Of a stretch of DNA of 64,000 bases, positions 34,305 through 46,500 are shown piece by piece (within the stretch, counting starts at the first letter, position 1; every line of letters starts with the position of its first letter). Location: contig BRXU01000015.1 of the NCBI GenBank assembly GCA_030267565.1, positions 2,417,001-2,481,000 on the forward strand, written 5' to 3'. The translations under genes were made by a program, and so were the position numbers. Origin of the DNA: Pleodorina starrii. Taxonomy: Eukaryota; Chlorophyta; Chlorophyceae; Chlamydomonadales; Volvocaceae. Below the pieces are notes generated by a model. It had not been told where the DNA came from. It did not search any database and worked only from the letters and a program-made list of their open reading frames with translations.

Positions 34305-37233
34305 GCCAGCTGCTGCCACATCATTAGCAGCACAGCTTCGGAGGGCCTCTCTGGGAGAGCGCCGCGGCGGCGGCAGCCACCGCGTCCGCCGCCGCTGTAC
34401 AGCTGGACGAGCAACACCCTTCTTGGCTGCGCAGCCCCCGCAGATGCTGCCGTACGGACGAGATGGACGAGCAAACAGATCCCAAAGCACGTCATTGATT
34501 CGCAGGCCGTGTGGACATGGAAAAGCGGCTGGCAGGAGTCAAGTAGTGCCGGCTCCTCTTAGAGCATTTAAATTAACCGCGCTTGATTGATTGAGGTCAA
34601 CAGAATGGGCTCCTAAGGTTCTTAGGGTTCTTTGGGGGTTTTGAGCGGGCGCAGGACCCCCCAGGCTGCTAGTTGGGACAGGGTCTCCGGGTTTAGTGTG
34701 GGGGTGTCTGGGGCTCAGGGTCAGGGTAGCGGTGGGGCTGCTGGTGATGATGGGCTGTGCAGTTCAGTGTACGACATCGTACGGCTGCTTTGCCCGGGGG
34801 ATCAGCGCGCATGGGCTGGCGTGGGTTCAAGTAAAGGGGGTGTGGGAGTGCGGCCCGGGCTGCGCGCTCCGTTTGCAGCGTTGACACGTTGATAGTGAGT
34901 CACGCGTCCCGAGTACGGGTGCCGTACTCGAGTGTGCGGGGCCTTGATGAACCTTGGTACGCCTTGGCCTGGCCAGGCCTGGCCAGGCCTGTTGAGCGCC
35001 GGGTTGCAATGCCCAGGCTTATAAATGTTATAACGGTCAACGAACGAAGAATTTGGTTTCGGCGCGCCCAGAAGACTCGAGCGGAGGTGCACGTGCAAGC
35101 TGCGCCGGGCGCCCCGCTACATTCGCCCTCACCCCCCCGCCCTCCCGGTACCGTAACTCGCGAGCTGGAAGCACGCTCCTCCGGGTTGCTCTGGGAGGCC
35201 GTTGACCACCGCCACTGTCGCTGTTTTTTCGTTATTGTTATTGCAGGTGTTGCTGTTGTTGTCGTTGTTGTAGGGTCTGGTTGCATGAAGCGTGAAGCCT
35301 TGTAGAAAGTGCTTAAGAGGGCGCTGGGAGGGGTGCAGCGGCGAGGGTCTTCAACCCTGACGCAGTTCAGTTCGGTGCAGTTCAGTTCAGATGAGTGTGG
35401 GTGCGTATGTGTGTGTGTTTGCATCATGGCCGGGTGGACCGCGGTGGCAGGATGGGCGTGTGAGGCAGCGTCGTTCGTGCTGCAGTGTGCGGACGCAACA
35501 TCCACCGATGGCGGATCGGTGTGCGGTGATGAAGCGTTCCAGGGCGGCAGCGACCAAGGGTGTGCGGCAACGGCAGCCAGGGGCACACAAGGTCATGTAC
35601 GGCTGTGTACGGGCATCCAGTGTCATGCAGGTGTCTTTCCGCCGGTGCCCTACCGGCTGCGACCAGATGTATGAGCGGGCGGGGCCAATAACTTGTCTTC
35701 CATTGATTGCAGGCGGTGCGATGTGTCTGTGCAGGAGTTGCAGGAGTCGATTGTAGCGCTCCGAAATGGAAATGGCGGATTTATAAAAGAAGGTGCTGTG
35801 CTTCGGCGCCTCGCGTAGCCGTGTCCGCTAGCTTGGTCGAAATACCGTAGTGGAAATTTGTAAAACTCAAAGCTGCAATTTCGACGGATGCCTTTTGTGG
35901 TCAGTCGCTGCCTAAGGCTGTCCGTGATGAGGTGCCGCCGCGGGAATCTGCGAACCAGTCCGGAGCTCCCGACCGGCAAGGGGGAATTCCCTCGCTCCCT
36001 TCAGCGCCGCTGCTCGTACTGCTGGGCAGACCCATTCCAGCGGGTAAATAGAGGCAGCACCGGAACCCCCGACCCCACCCCACCCCAGACCCCACCCATC
36101 TGCGCACGAACCAGAGACCAGACCAGGTCCATGACCGACACGCCGGTCAGCTCAACCCGTCGGGCTCTGATGCCCTGTACATGTCAAGAGGCGTTGCGTT
36201 GCGTTGCGTTGCGCGGGTAGGGACTGGCAGCGGCCTGCGGCCGCAAAAATTCTGGTTTGCTTCAATGCGCGCGTCTAGCCGCGGCGCATCCGCGAGTAAC
36301 GCATCGAACAACGCCGCCGCCGCTCCACAACCGCTACCGACAGCCATGAAGCCATAACATGACAAGTTGCAGACAAGTTGGACCAACCTACCAGCATCCA
36401 ACCAACCCTAACGGCGCCAGGGAGGCCGGGCAGTCGGGGCCAACGGCGGCGGTGCTACAGAGACCCGCGCCTGACGCATGGGTCTGACCACCCCCGGACG
36501 TCCGTGCGAAACTTCCGACCAACTCAAGCCCCATACTCCACCCGTGACTCCACCGCCCCGACGCCCCGGCGGCGGCGGTGGGACATGGGTAGACGCCGTT
36601 CCGGCAGCCGCGCACCCAAACCAGCGTTCCGTGTCGTCCGCACGACCGCCCACCCCAAGCTCTCCCGGCTGAGCCCACTCCCGCGCAATCACCGCCAACG
36701 CCCGCACCGGAAAGAGCGCCGGCACAGCCCGCAGCGGCAACGGCGGCAAAGCCGCCGCCGCCGCCGCCGCCACCGTCCAGACTCAACGCGCCCCGACCCA
36801 CGCCACTGCAACTGCCCCTGCCCGGCAGATCCGCACCCCCAGCTTCCACCACCACGCCACTTCCGCCGCCGCGACCATAGTCCTGCTGTGTTGCATCAGC
36901 CACGCCCAGCGCTGCCTCATACGGCCCGCCACCGATATCCCTTCCCCTGCATTCGCTCTGACCCGACCCCGACGCCCCAGGCGCAAGCGAAGTGACCGGC
37001 TCAGCGCCCTCTCCCGCCGCCGTCGCCGAGATACGGAGCGTGACCCTCCTCATTATGATCCCCACCACGTCGCTGTTCAGACCGCCGTCAGCGCAGCCGC
37101 CACGGCCGCAGCCGCCGCCATCCACCCGGGCGGCACCGACCCGTGGGTCACCGCAGCAAGAGGCCGTCGTGGCCCCCTGCTGCTGCTGCTGCTGCTGTTC
37201 CCCCTCACCGGCGGTCGCAGCGGCCTCCTCGGG
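34305..37233. other. Pherophorin 3' region and DJ-1 downstream region, no assigned gene
   Basis: No splice-consistent coding model could be built. TATA-like TTTATAAAAG (35780-35789) and TGTAA (35859) occur. A minus-strand open frame at 37125-36388 (245 codons, Gly/Ala-rich) has no recognisable domain, and competing frames are equally long. The 3' UTRs of the flanking genes must lie here. A GCGTT run is at 36190-36211 and one GACCC-GT-GGGTC site at 37138. Confidence 0.45.
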
Positions 37234-40050
37234 TCAGTTCCCGGAGAGGGCCTCCACCACCAGCTCAGCCACCCGGGCGGAGCTGGAGGGGTTCTGGCCT
37301 GGGGGCACGCGCGCGTGTGCATGTGTCGAGGGCCGGGAGGGCAGAGTGGGCGGTGGACGGTGGGGAGGGAATCCTGCTTTGCGTCACGTCGAAACCACGC
37401 AGTCGGTCGCCTCACCTGTGACCAGGCTGCCGTCGCGCACCGCAAATGGCTCCCACTTTTGCTCCGCGCACTTGTACTCGGCCCCCAGCTCCACCAGCTT
37501 GGACTGCAGCAGGAAGGGCACCACCTTCTCCTTCACCACCGCGTACTCCTCCGCGTCGCTGAAGCCGGTCACCTTCACAGCGGCACACGAGCCCGGGGAT
37601 GAGGCAGTGAGGCAGGGAAGGGGAGGGCAGGGAAGGGGAGCGAACGGATGAGCTGGCAGCGCCGGGGAGGGCAGGGACGGCTCCCGCTAAGCCCGAGCCC
37701 AAACACTGACGGCAGGTTGGTTGGTTGGTTGGTTGGTTGGTTGGTTGGTTGGTTGGCTGCGGAACGGCAGTGGGGGGCAGTTCCTCTGATCCCTCACAGT
37801 CTCGCGCCGGGCCATGCACCAACGGTAGGCCCGCACCCGCCAAACACGAAACCCCCTCGCGGACAGACACCACCTCGCCCACCGAGCCCCTTGCAGCCCT
37901 CCCCCCCCCATCGCACGGGCCCCTTACCGGACCTCCCCCTCCCACCGCACCCTCCTAAGTCCCCCCGCACAGGCAGGGCGCCTTCTGCACGCGCCCACCT
38001 TTTTCCCCGCCACCAGGGGCTTCCCGTCCTTGCCCTTGACGTTGACCAGACCCATGGGTCCGTGGCACACCGCGGAGACGACCTTGCCGGCCTCCACGAA
38101 CTCCGAAACCAGGGAGATCAGATCGGCGTTGTCTGCGTGGATCCGGAAGGGCATGCGCGGCCTCGCGCCATTGCAAATCGACCAAGAACGGACACACGTC
38201 CCGCGAGCAGCTGGTGTGGGGTGGAGTGCCAAACACATCTCCATCTGTCTTTTGTGGCGTGTTCCACACCCGGCCGGCCCCGTGACTCGTGACTTGTGAC
38301 GCCCCGCCGGAACGACGGATGCACCTATCCTGCTCTATCCTATGTTCCTATCCTATGTATCCTATCTGCCGTGCCCTCTTTGTCCCGCGGTGTTATCGCC
38401 ACATCCGCTGCATCCGCCGCCGCCGACACCGCTGCCAGCGCCACTGCCGCCGCCACCCCTCCTCCCTCCTCCCTTCCGCACGCATTTGGGGGGGCGCATA
38501 GGGCCCACCTGGGAAGTCCCAGCACGTGCCGTGGCCGCCCGGCAGGAAGACGGCATCGTAGTCCGACGCCTTCACCCCCGACAAGGGCACCGACTCCATG
38601 ACCCCCTTCACGGCCTCGTCTGTAAACGAACACAGTGAAAAGATGGAAGCAAGAAAGAAAGAAAGGAAGATCGAGGGCAAGGAAGATGGAATGAACCCCT
38701 AAGAAAGGAGCGGGAAGTAGGAACAAGGGGAAGAAAGGGAAGGCGCACGCGGGAGAGGGAGGTGGATATCGGGGCGGGCGGGCGCGGGCGCGCGTCAGCG
38801 CCACGCGGCATACGGCACGCGACCTTTGTGAGTGTGCCCGCCGCTGGCCGCCCCCGTGGCGACATTGGTAGCCTGATGCTTGCGAAGACTGGCGTATGGG
38901 GGTCAGGGAGTGAGATGCTCCTTTATATAACAACGAGTCACTGCGGACGTAGTTGATCGTAGGGGGGAGCGCGACGGGGGCGGGGTTGCGACACGGCACC
39001 CCAGTGCGCGGTGACGGGTCGCGGGCCACGGAGCACGTGTGGCAACAGCAGCGCCTCACCGTCCAGGAGAAAGTCCTCGACCTGGCGGCAGCAGGCAAGC
39101 GCAGGGGCACAAGGGGGTAAAAGAAAACGGCCCGGGACAAGGGGCAAGGAAGAGCGGGTGTGGGTGGGTGCGACGCGCTCAAGAGGCGAGCCCTCAAGGC
39201 TCTCAGGGCGGTGTGTGGGCCGAGGCGACGAGCGCGGGGGTCAGGCCGAGACGCGTGCGTGCAGCTACAGCTGACCCAGGCTACCGCATACCGGTGCAGC
39301 CTCAGTACAGCCTCGGTACAGCCTCGATAATAGCTTGGTGTACCGGTATGGCGGACGCGAGGCAGATGGCAGATGGCACGCATGCGACTGCGCACCCAGG
39401 GATGCGCCACCCCCCCGCTTGGCCCGGTGGTGAAGTGTGCTTGCTGCGGCACCCAGCGCTGGCTCTTTTATGAGGGGGCTACCCAAATCGCTCTCGAGTC
39501 TGCCCGCCAGCCAGTGGACCGGACGCAGCGCAGCGCAGCCGACCGCTGCAGGGTCTTGCAGCAGCAGCAGCCAGGGGTGCAGCAGGGGGCGCTAAGACCC
39601 CAAACCAGGCAACTGACCTCCTTGGTGAGAAAGGGGGGGTTGAGACTGGCGTCATCCATGGGTACTTCGCCGCCCTTGACGGAGGCGATGGTGACATTGT
39701 ACCCATGCTTGCGCCAGACATAGTATGGAGCGACAACCTCCTCAGCCCTGATTGCGGCGGGATAAGGGGCCGGTTTCGGGGTGGGGGGTGAGGGTAGGTA
39801 GGCCAGACCCTGCATTCGGGCCCGAGAGGAAATGTTGCCCACCGGCGTGCAAATTCCCTGCCAAAATACTCGGTATCTAGTCTAGAGGACTACAGACGTG
39901 TCGTAACGTGGCGTGTGGTTTAAGAAAGGCTATCAGCCGATGGCAGACTCCGAGACGCCGCGCTGAACGCGCCTACCAGCAACCCGTCGGCTCATCCGTG
40001 TCGCCAAGCTTGTCGCACGACGTGCAGACAATCAGGATGTTCTTCGCCAT
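37234..40050 (-). CDS. DJ-1/PfpI family protein (class I glutamine amidotransferase-like)
   Basis: Minus-strand exons: 40050-39977, 39747-39618, 39081-39060, 38619-38509, 38132-37999, 37572-37416, 37298-37234, giving 230 residues, all in phase. The start MAKNILIVCTSCDKLGD gives the first beta strand. GCWAEEVVAPYYVW carries the conserved acidic residue of the glyoxalase/Hsp31-like branch. ASVKGGEVPMDD, FLPGGHGTCWDFP and VVSAVCHGP follow; the Cys of AVCHGP is the nucleophile at the elbow. The end (LVTGQNPSSSARVAELVVEAL) matches the family C-terminus. Relatives act as glutathione-independent glyoxalases or protein deglycases. The exact substrate is not deducible. A 22-nt microexon (39081-39060) is required to keep VEDFLLD and the frame. 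Confidence 0.92.
37716..37756 (+). repeat. (GGTT)n microsatellite
   Basis: About ten GGTT units in a DJ-1 intron (37573-37998). Confidence 0.95.
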
Positions 40051-40589
40051 GATCACAGCAGCGCGGATCGACGGTTAGTAGTCGACGAGAGTGTCCGTCT
40101 AAGCGATTGGCGGAATTGAGCAAAGCCTTAAATCTAGTGTTGGGACATCCAGCGTAAGACAACGTCAACAGCGCTGTGGTTGAATACTAAAGTAGTGAGT
40201 GTCAAGTCATGTCGTACACGTCGTGGCTGTCGGAGTACCTTGTGTAAAGCCAAGAGAACCCCATTAGAAGTATATTTGATTCTGATAAAGTTAATAATTG
40301 ACCCCGGCCATGCAAAGCCACGTAGTTGCGCGGCCTCGGCCTGGTGTCGCGCCAAGCAATGCGAAGCATGTGGTCCTGCGCGCGCTCCCAGTCACCGCCA
40401 GGAGCCGATCTGCATGGCACTCGCGTGGCAACTTGCTGACATGCTCATCATCGGCGGCATCACCGTCTGCCCCAGGGGGCGACCCCGCCAACTCGAACCT
40501 GCCGCCCGATACCAGGTGCGTTACGCAAGGCCGGTGGTTCCTGGCCTTCGTCCCACTGCGGTCAACAGACGCGGACCAGCGCCAAGGCA
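40051..40589. promoter_or_regulatory. Divergent promoter region, DJ-1 (-) / DUF1279 (+)
   Basis: The two start codons face away from each other across about 540 bp, so this segment must supply both promoters. It is AT-richer than the flanking exons (for example 40255-40305), but no clear TATA box was found. Confidence 0.5.
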
Positions 40590-42495
40590 GTGCGTGCCCC
40601 CCATTGCCCATTCCCTTCCGTGAGTAGCAAATGCTGCCAAGTGCCGACGAACAGCCAGGGATGGCAAGGTCGCGCTGACGTCTGCAACGTTGCCCCATTG
40701 GCGTTCCGCCTCCAAACCCCCTCGTGGCAGTGTACACGTCCACGGCACGCACGAGTCCCCAACCGCGTGAGCCCCAACCCCGACCGACCCCGGTGGTCAC
40801 CCCGTTCATTTTTCCATGGTTTCCTTGCCTCACGCTTGCTCTCTTCCACCGTGCCCCACTGCGACCGGCGCCGCGCTGCTTCCGTGCCGGCACCCTCACC
40901 CCGGCTCCCAAGCAGCACCAGCCCCAACACGAGCCCGGGCCTGCTCGGCCGCATCAAGCGCTTCTTCCTGGGTGACAAACTGGACAAGGAGAAGCTGGCG
41001 CAACTGGGCATGGGCGCGTTCGCGAGCTACGGTACGTGGCACGGGGCGGAGGGGGCTCCAAGGGGGCGGGTGTGGCAGGGACCCTGTTGCATCGGGGGGT
41101 TACGCGCGGAGAACTTCAGAAGCAGAAACGACATCGGGGGCTCGAGTGGGGCTGCAACGGATATCCCTGCACTCCGCGCTGGTACTGGGATGCCTGACGC
41201 GAACCCGAGGTGGGCATGCGCGAGGCGGTGATGAAGCACCACCATCATGCTCCTCCACGCAGGAGGCCGTTCGCCGTAGGGACAGACAGCCTCATGCAGC
41301 CGCGGTGTGAAGCGGCTGCTGTGCCGTAGTGGCGTGGTGACCCGTCGAGTACCTAAGCGCAGCGCCGGTTTGCACTTCAATGGGAAGGCGTCGTTTACCC
41401 CATGTCGCCACTCGTCGGTTTAACAGCCACAGGGCACAGGCGCCTGCCCTACCACCTAGATGGACGGAGCAGCTGCCGGTCCCTTGGGGGTTACCTCGTG
41501 CGGAGAGCACAGTCGCGACACCCCGCTGTCCGAACAATCCTCCCCGGAGGGGAAAGCCTTGCTGCTTGCTTTCACCTCAGTTGTGGGGCCCCGGATAGGC
41601 TAAGCGGGGACTCGTACGACCTTTTCAACTACATGCAGTACGCATCCCTCCCAGCCACATGCTTGCGTTGCCTAAGCTACGGACCAGCGGGTTCATTTGC
41701 GACTGATGCTTGGGATGCAACCACAGAGGCGAACTGGGAGGGGCAGCGTACCGGTTGGACGGTGCGGTAGACCAGTAACACGGCCGGAACGAACGCCAGT
41801 GCTGGGACGCAGTCGGGTACGCGGCGGCACAGTACACCGCGTGCAATTGCTGCCGCAGGTAGGGCGTGATGGTAACGTCGCTCGGTACGCGCGCGCCGTG
41901 CTGGTCGCAGGTTTCATTTCCAACGTAACGTACGGCATTTGCTTGGGCACAGCATGGATAAGCTTCGTCAAGGCCACCGGCAAATCGCCGCTGGCTGCGG
42001 GGCAGTGGCCCGCTTTCCTGGGCTTCTACGCCGGCCTGTGGACTGTGCAGGTGGGCAGGTCGTTGGGGAAATGGGGTGAACTGCGAGCGTGCCTAACTGA
42101 GCGAAGTGAACAAGTGTGTCTCACACAGTCAAACCTGATTGTGCCCTTATGTGCGTTTTCACGTGTGTTTCGCGACATATCGGATGCACGTGAACTCATC
42201 CAACTAGAGCTGATCGCTCCACGGCCCCCGCCTCTCCCCTTTCTACATCTGACGACCGACGCCCGTAACCCCCCGCCTCTCCTGCTTCAGAACTTCGTGC
42301 GGCCCCTTCGCTTCAGCTTGGCAATTGCACTGGCGCCCGGTCTTTGAAAGGATAATTCTCTGGATTTCCAGGAAAACTGGTCTGTCGAAGCGCTGGGCAT
42401 TTGGGCTCTACCTAGTGTGCTTTGCGGTTGTGACGGCAACACTGCTCTTCGGGACAATCTATTTGCTAGGTGGGTTCCCACCATCGACACCCTGA
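40590..42495 (+). CDS. DUF1279 (FAM210-like) membrane protein with an apparent frameshift
   Basis: Exons: 40590-41031, 41911-42050, 42291-42495. The second and third carry the DUF1279 core: ASYGFISNVTYGICLG, AWISFVKATGKSPLAAGQW, FLGFYAGLWTVQ, NFVRPLRFSLAIALAP. The first exon ends in LGRIKRFFLGDKLDKEKLA and has a long Ser/Pro/Arg-rich N-terminus that may be an organelle transit peptide. Family members are organelle membrane proteins. In the third exon the frame after IALAP meets a stop at 42345. One base later the expected sequence resumes (VFERIILWISRKTG, then a membrane helix FGLYLVCFAVVTATLLFG) to a stop at 42493. This implies one extra G near 42338-42340, either an assembly error or a real lesion. 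The start codon is uncertain. Confidence 0.8.
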
Positions 42496-42610
42496 AAAGA
42501 GGGTTGCACCCCCTTCGCCTGCAAGAACCAGTAACAGTGTGTGCACGGAAACGCGAGAAAGCACGGGTGTATGCATTAGAAAGCGGAACAAGGGGGAACA
42601 ATGTTGCATG

Positions 42611-42789
42611 GGTGCCTAAACAGCGCTGGATTCGTGGCTAGGTTTAGGTTTGAGAATGATGTGAAGGGATGAAATTGGAGTGGCACGCATTTGGCAGTTA
42701 CCGAGGCGCAATGACGGAGGAAGGCGCGTGTGGTGAGTGATGGTTGACCGGACAGTAAATCACAATAACAAGCAGCGTCTCCATGTAAG
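42611..42789 (+). repeat. Direct duplication, copy 1
   Basis: About 180 bp, from GGTGCCTAAA to CCATGTAAG, repeated about 267 bp downstream at 42878-43059 with scattered substitutions and small indels. Each copy ends in a TGTAA signal, so a 3' end region was duplicated behind the DUF1279 gene. Confidence 0.92.
42784..42788 (+). terminator. Candidate polyadenylation signal TGTAA (DUF1279 gene)
   Basis: It lies 289 bp after the restored stop of the DUF1279 gene. A duplicate signal is at 43054-43058. Confidence 0.55.
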
Positions 42790-42877
42790 GGGGAACAATC
42801 TTGCTTGGGTCTACACAGAACCTCGTTGCAGTCTTCGCCCGCGGCAGAACCCGGGGGCGGTGGACATGACGATTACG

Positions 42878-43059
42878 GGTGCCTAAAGAGAGCTGGATTC
42901 GTGGCTAGGTTTAGGTTTGAGAATGATGTGACGGGATGAAATTGGAGTGACACGCAGTTGGAAGTTACCGTGGCGCAATCACGGTGGGGGGCGAGTGTGG
43001 TGAGTGATGGTTGACCGGAGAGTAGATCACATATACAAGCAGCAACATTTCCATGTAAG
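42878..43059 (+). repeat. Direct duplication, copy 2
   Basis: Partner of 42611-42789. Shared stretches include GGATTCGTGGCTAGGTTTAG and GGTGAGTGATGGTTGACCGG. Confidence 0.92.
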
Positions 43060-43462
43060 TTGCACCAGGCCCACAATGCCTTTTTCCGAACGCCCACGCC
43101 CTTGGGCACAACGGTAAAATTGAGAGGGCACCGGGCCGGATTGTCATGCGGAAGATCGCAGGGTATTAGCAAGTAACTGTTTCACAGATTCCGTATCATA
43201 CCCACGCGTATTCGTATCCGTACCTTTCTTTTCGGAAAGTCAGACCCCCCGACATGTCAGTGTCACCTTTCATAGTCAGCTCTGAGCCTATGACGACTTA
43301 TCACTCCTGACCGCTCTAGTCATTGGTAGTATGTGCCAAGTGGTGGCAGTCGGCCAGACGGCGACAATCATGGTAAACGTCCTCACCCCTCGCAAATCCG
43401 CATCCCCCATCTAACTATTGCATAACCTTCCGAGCCGAAGCCCGCACTAACGGCCCTACATG

Positions 43463-43467
43463 TTACA
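43463..43467 (-). terminator. Candidate polyadenylation signal TGTAA (GLG1 gene)
   Basis: TGTAA on the minus strand, about 80 bp beyond the GLG1 stop. Confidence 0.6.
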
Positions 43468-43547
43468 GCGCTTTCCGTGCGCACCCAATGCACCATCTCG
43501 TCCGTCAAGTATGCATAATCAAGCACTGCCCGTACCCGGACCTGCCC

Positions 43548-46500
43548 TTACGCATCGCCGGACTTAATGTGGAGTGTGTGCGGCTTCTCAGCGCCCACTA
43601 GGCGCTTATACAGCATTACTGCGCCCCCGATGAAGACGACGATGAGGGAGATGATGCACGCCAGTGCCACCCAACCGGTGACAGTAACGGTGCTGCTGTC
43701 CGTGTCCACCAGAACGGACTCGAGGCCAGCAGCTTGCTGGACCTGGGCAATCTTATGGATGAGAGCCGATGTCGACTCAGGATGGTCGAAGTAGACACGG
43801 GCATCCTTTGGTGCGGCCACGAGAACCAGCGCGCGGCACTTGCTGTTCAGACGCTGACCCTCCACCAGCGCCTTGGAGAGGCAACGGCCCACGGCGCCAA
43901 TCGTGAAAACAGCGCCGGAGCGGCTGCGAGCGCCCTGCGACCCAATCAAATCAGGCATAGACAGTCAGCAGTGGCCCAAAACGAATCCAAAAGCCTTCAG
44001 AAACAGTCTATCTCATTAGAAATGTAGGGCGCACTGTGACCACGGAGCTCTTTAGCGGGCGAAAGTGGCGTGCCCACGCTTACCCCTTTTTTCATGTTCT
44101 ATCTGGAAAAGCCCGCATGTTGTCAACATGGATCAGGACTACGGTAACAATGCATCCGTAAGGAGGCGGCCATTATCCCTTACCCGCGGGCACTGTGACT
44201 CGACATCGGCATCACAGGTCGTAGTCAGAGCGGCGCCAGGCTTGTAGTCCCAGAGCGCAAGCCGCACAGCGCGAGACATTTCTGTCTGGCACTGCTCAGC
44301 CAGGCTCTTGAAGTTATCCACCAAACACTTCAGGACAGTAGCATTTCCGCGAAGCTTGGTTTTGGCCTCCTTGCAGTAGGTGTCCACATCGGCTTCGCAG
44401 TTGGTGAACACGCCAATGTCATACCGGTAGTCGGACTTCATCATGTCCTCGCGCTTCTGGAGCTCTTCCTTGCACTCCTCACCAAAGTTTGGCTGCGCCA
44501 TGTTCTCCATTAGGCATTTGATTACACGTGCCTTGCCAGGCTTGACGTCCTGTAACAAGAACGCGCGGCATGGAGCACCGGGGTGGGGGGTCCAGGGTGG
44601 AGCGAAATAACAGAAAGGAAACGGCCAGTCCCGCCGTGTGGGATTTCGACTAGTTACGGACTAGTTACGTCCCACCAGTTCCCGGTGTCAATAGGAGACC
44701 GCCACATGCGTCGCCACTCACCACAACCACTCATCCACTCAGCACAACCCCAAGCAGTCTGCGCTGAAGTGGACCCCAGAAGAAAATTTAGGAGCGCGTA
44801 CCTTGCAGTACACGGCCTTCTCCTCGGAGCAAAGCTTGTTGAGCTTCGGGCGAAGGCGAATATCGCGGTACTCCAGGGCAGCGAGTTTCATTTCCTCGTT
44901 GCGGCACTGCTCCGACAACTTCTCCTTGTTGTAGCGCAAGCACTGGTGAACACGGCCCTCACCTACAGGCCAAACAGAAGGCATTCAAGCATCTGCATAG
45001 CACTTACACACGGCAAAGCATGGAAGTAGCAAATGAAAGCACCGCGGAAGTCAAACTGACAGGGAATTGATCACGCCTCCAGACTGTCTGAAACCGCAGC
45101 GGGCATGCTTACCGGGCTCCACGTCCTTGCAGTACGACTCGACGTCATTGCGGCAAGCCTCGGCAAGGATCACGTCGTTGCGGAAGTCAGTGACCTCCAT
45201 GAGCTCATAATAGAAGACCTCGTCCTGGCACGCCTGGTTGGTGATGTTGTCTTGCTTGTCCTGAAGGCACTGCAGGACGAGGCCTCCGCAAGTGACGCCA
45301 GGCGTGTTGCTGCACGCGTTGGGGCACAGCTTCTGAATTTCCGCCTCGCAAGCGTGATTCAGACGCCAGTTCAGACGGTAGTCCTGGGCCATGCGGTTCA
45401 TGTCCTTCATCACCTCGTCCTTGCACTCCTTCGACATGTCAGTGTTGTCAATCTGGTCCTCCAGGCACCTACGGCGTGGGGCCGGTGCATCGGACAAGCT
45501 CGCATGCGGACAAGCTACTCATCGCATGTGGTTACGGGCCGCCATACGGACGCTCGATGTACGAACCGCCCGAACATAGGGTATTTAGGCCAATTTGTAC
45601 CAGATAATGCCCCACGCTGTATCAGACCGCAAAAGCTGTTAACAATTTTAAGCTTAGGATTTTGCACCCACATGCTCCACCAGCTTTGGGCTACGGTAGT
45701 TCATTCTCGTTCAATGGACGAGCTGCCCCACCCACAAAGACCCTTTCCAGAGAGTCGTTACCGTTGCATTCAACGAGGAAGACACAAAACGTCGTTTGGC
45801 GCAGCCATTGCTTATGGCACCCCCCCCCCTTTTCCAGCTGCCGCTTCTCAGCATCGGATGGCCCCTTCCCAGCGGGCCCTTCGCAGCTAGGCAATCTCGA
45901 CGTTCCTGGCCCCAGCGTACCTCACAATGCGCGCATGTCCGTGCGGAACGTCCTTGCAGAAAGAGCTGATCTCCCAAGCGCATGCCCGCTTCATGGGGAA
46001 CTTGAAGTCAATGTCCTCGGCCATCTTCACCTCGTGATCGAACAGGGCCGCAGCGCACTTCTGGTCCAGGCCATTGCGGTTGTCCTGAAGGCACCGGATA
46101 ACGCGAGCCGAACCCTGCAAGCACACATAGCACATCATGTTAACAAAAACCATTTTCCACTGCAGGACGACTCCTGTACAATCGCTCTTGCTCACTGACG
46201 CACCGGCTGGATCTCGCTGCAGAAGCGGTTGCGATCCTCAGTGCACGCGCTGGCAAGCACCTCGTCGAACCGGATATCGCGTGCAGCACGGGTCAAGCGG
46301 CGGTGGATTTCGGATTTGCACTTGTCGCTCTTCAGCTCCTCACGCAGCGACTGCAGGCAGTTAATCGCCCGCTGCTTGATGTTGTCGTCCTACGTTGACG
46401 GGCACGTCAGGGGACAGGTATGAGGTTAACGGTGCGTACGGACCGAGGTACCCATGAGGCGTCAGGCGGGGGTTTCCCTACTTGCATGCTGAGCGTGCGA

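Noticed and set aside
36388..37125. Minus-strand 245-codon open frame downstream of the DJ-1 gene
   Set aside because: Gly/Ala-rich, no recognisable domain, and several other frames are equally open in this GC-rich stretch. Not enough for a gene call.
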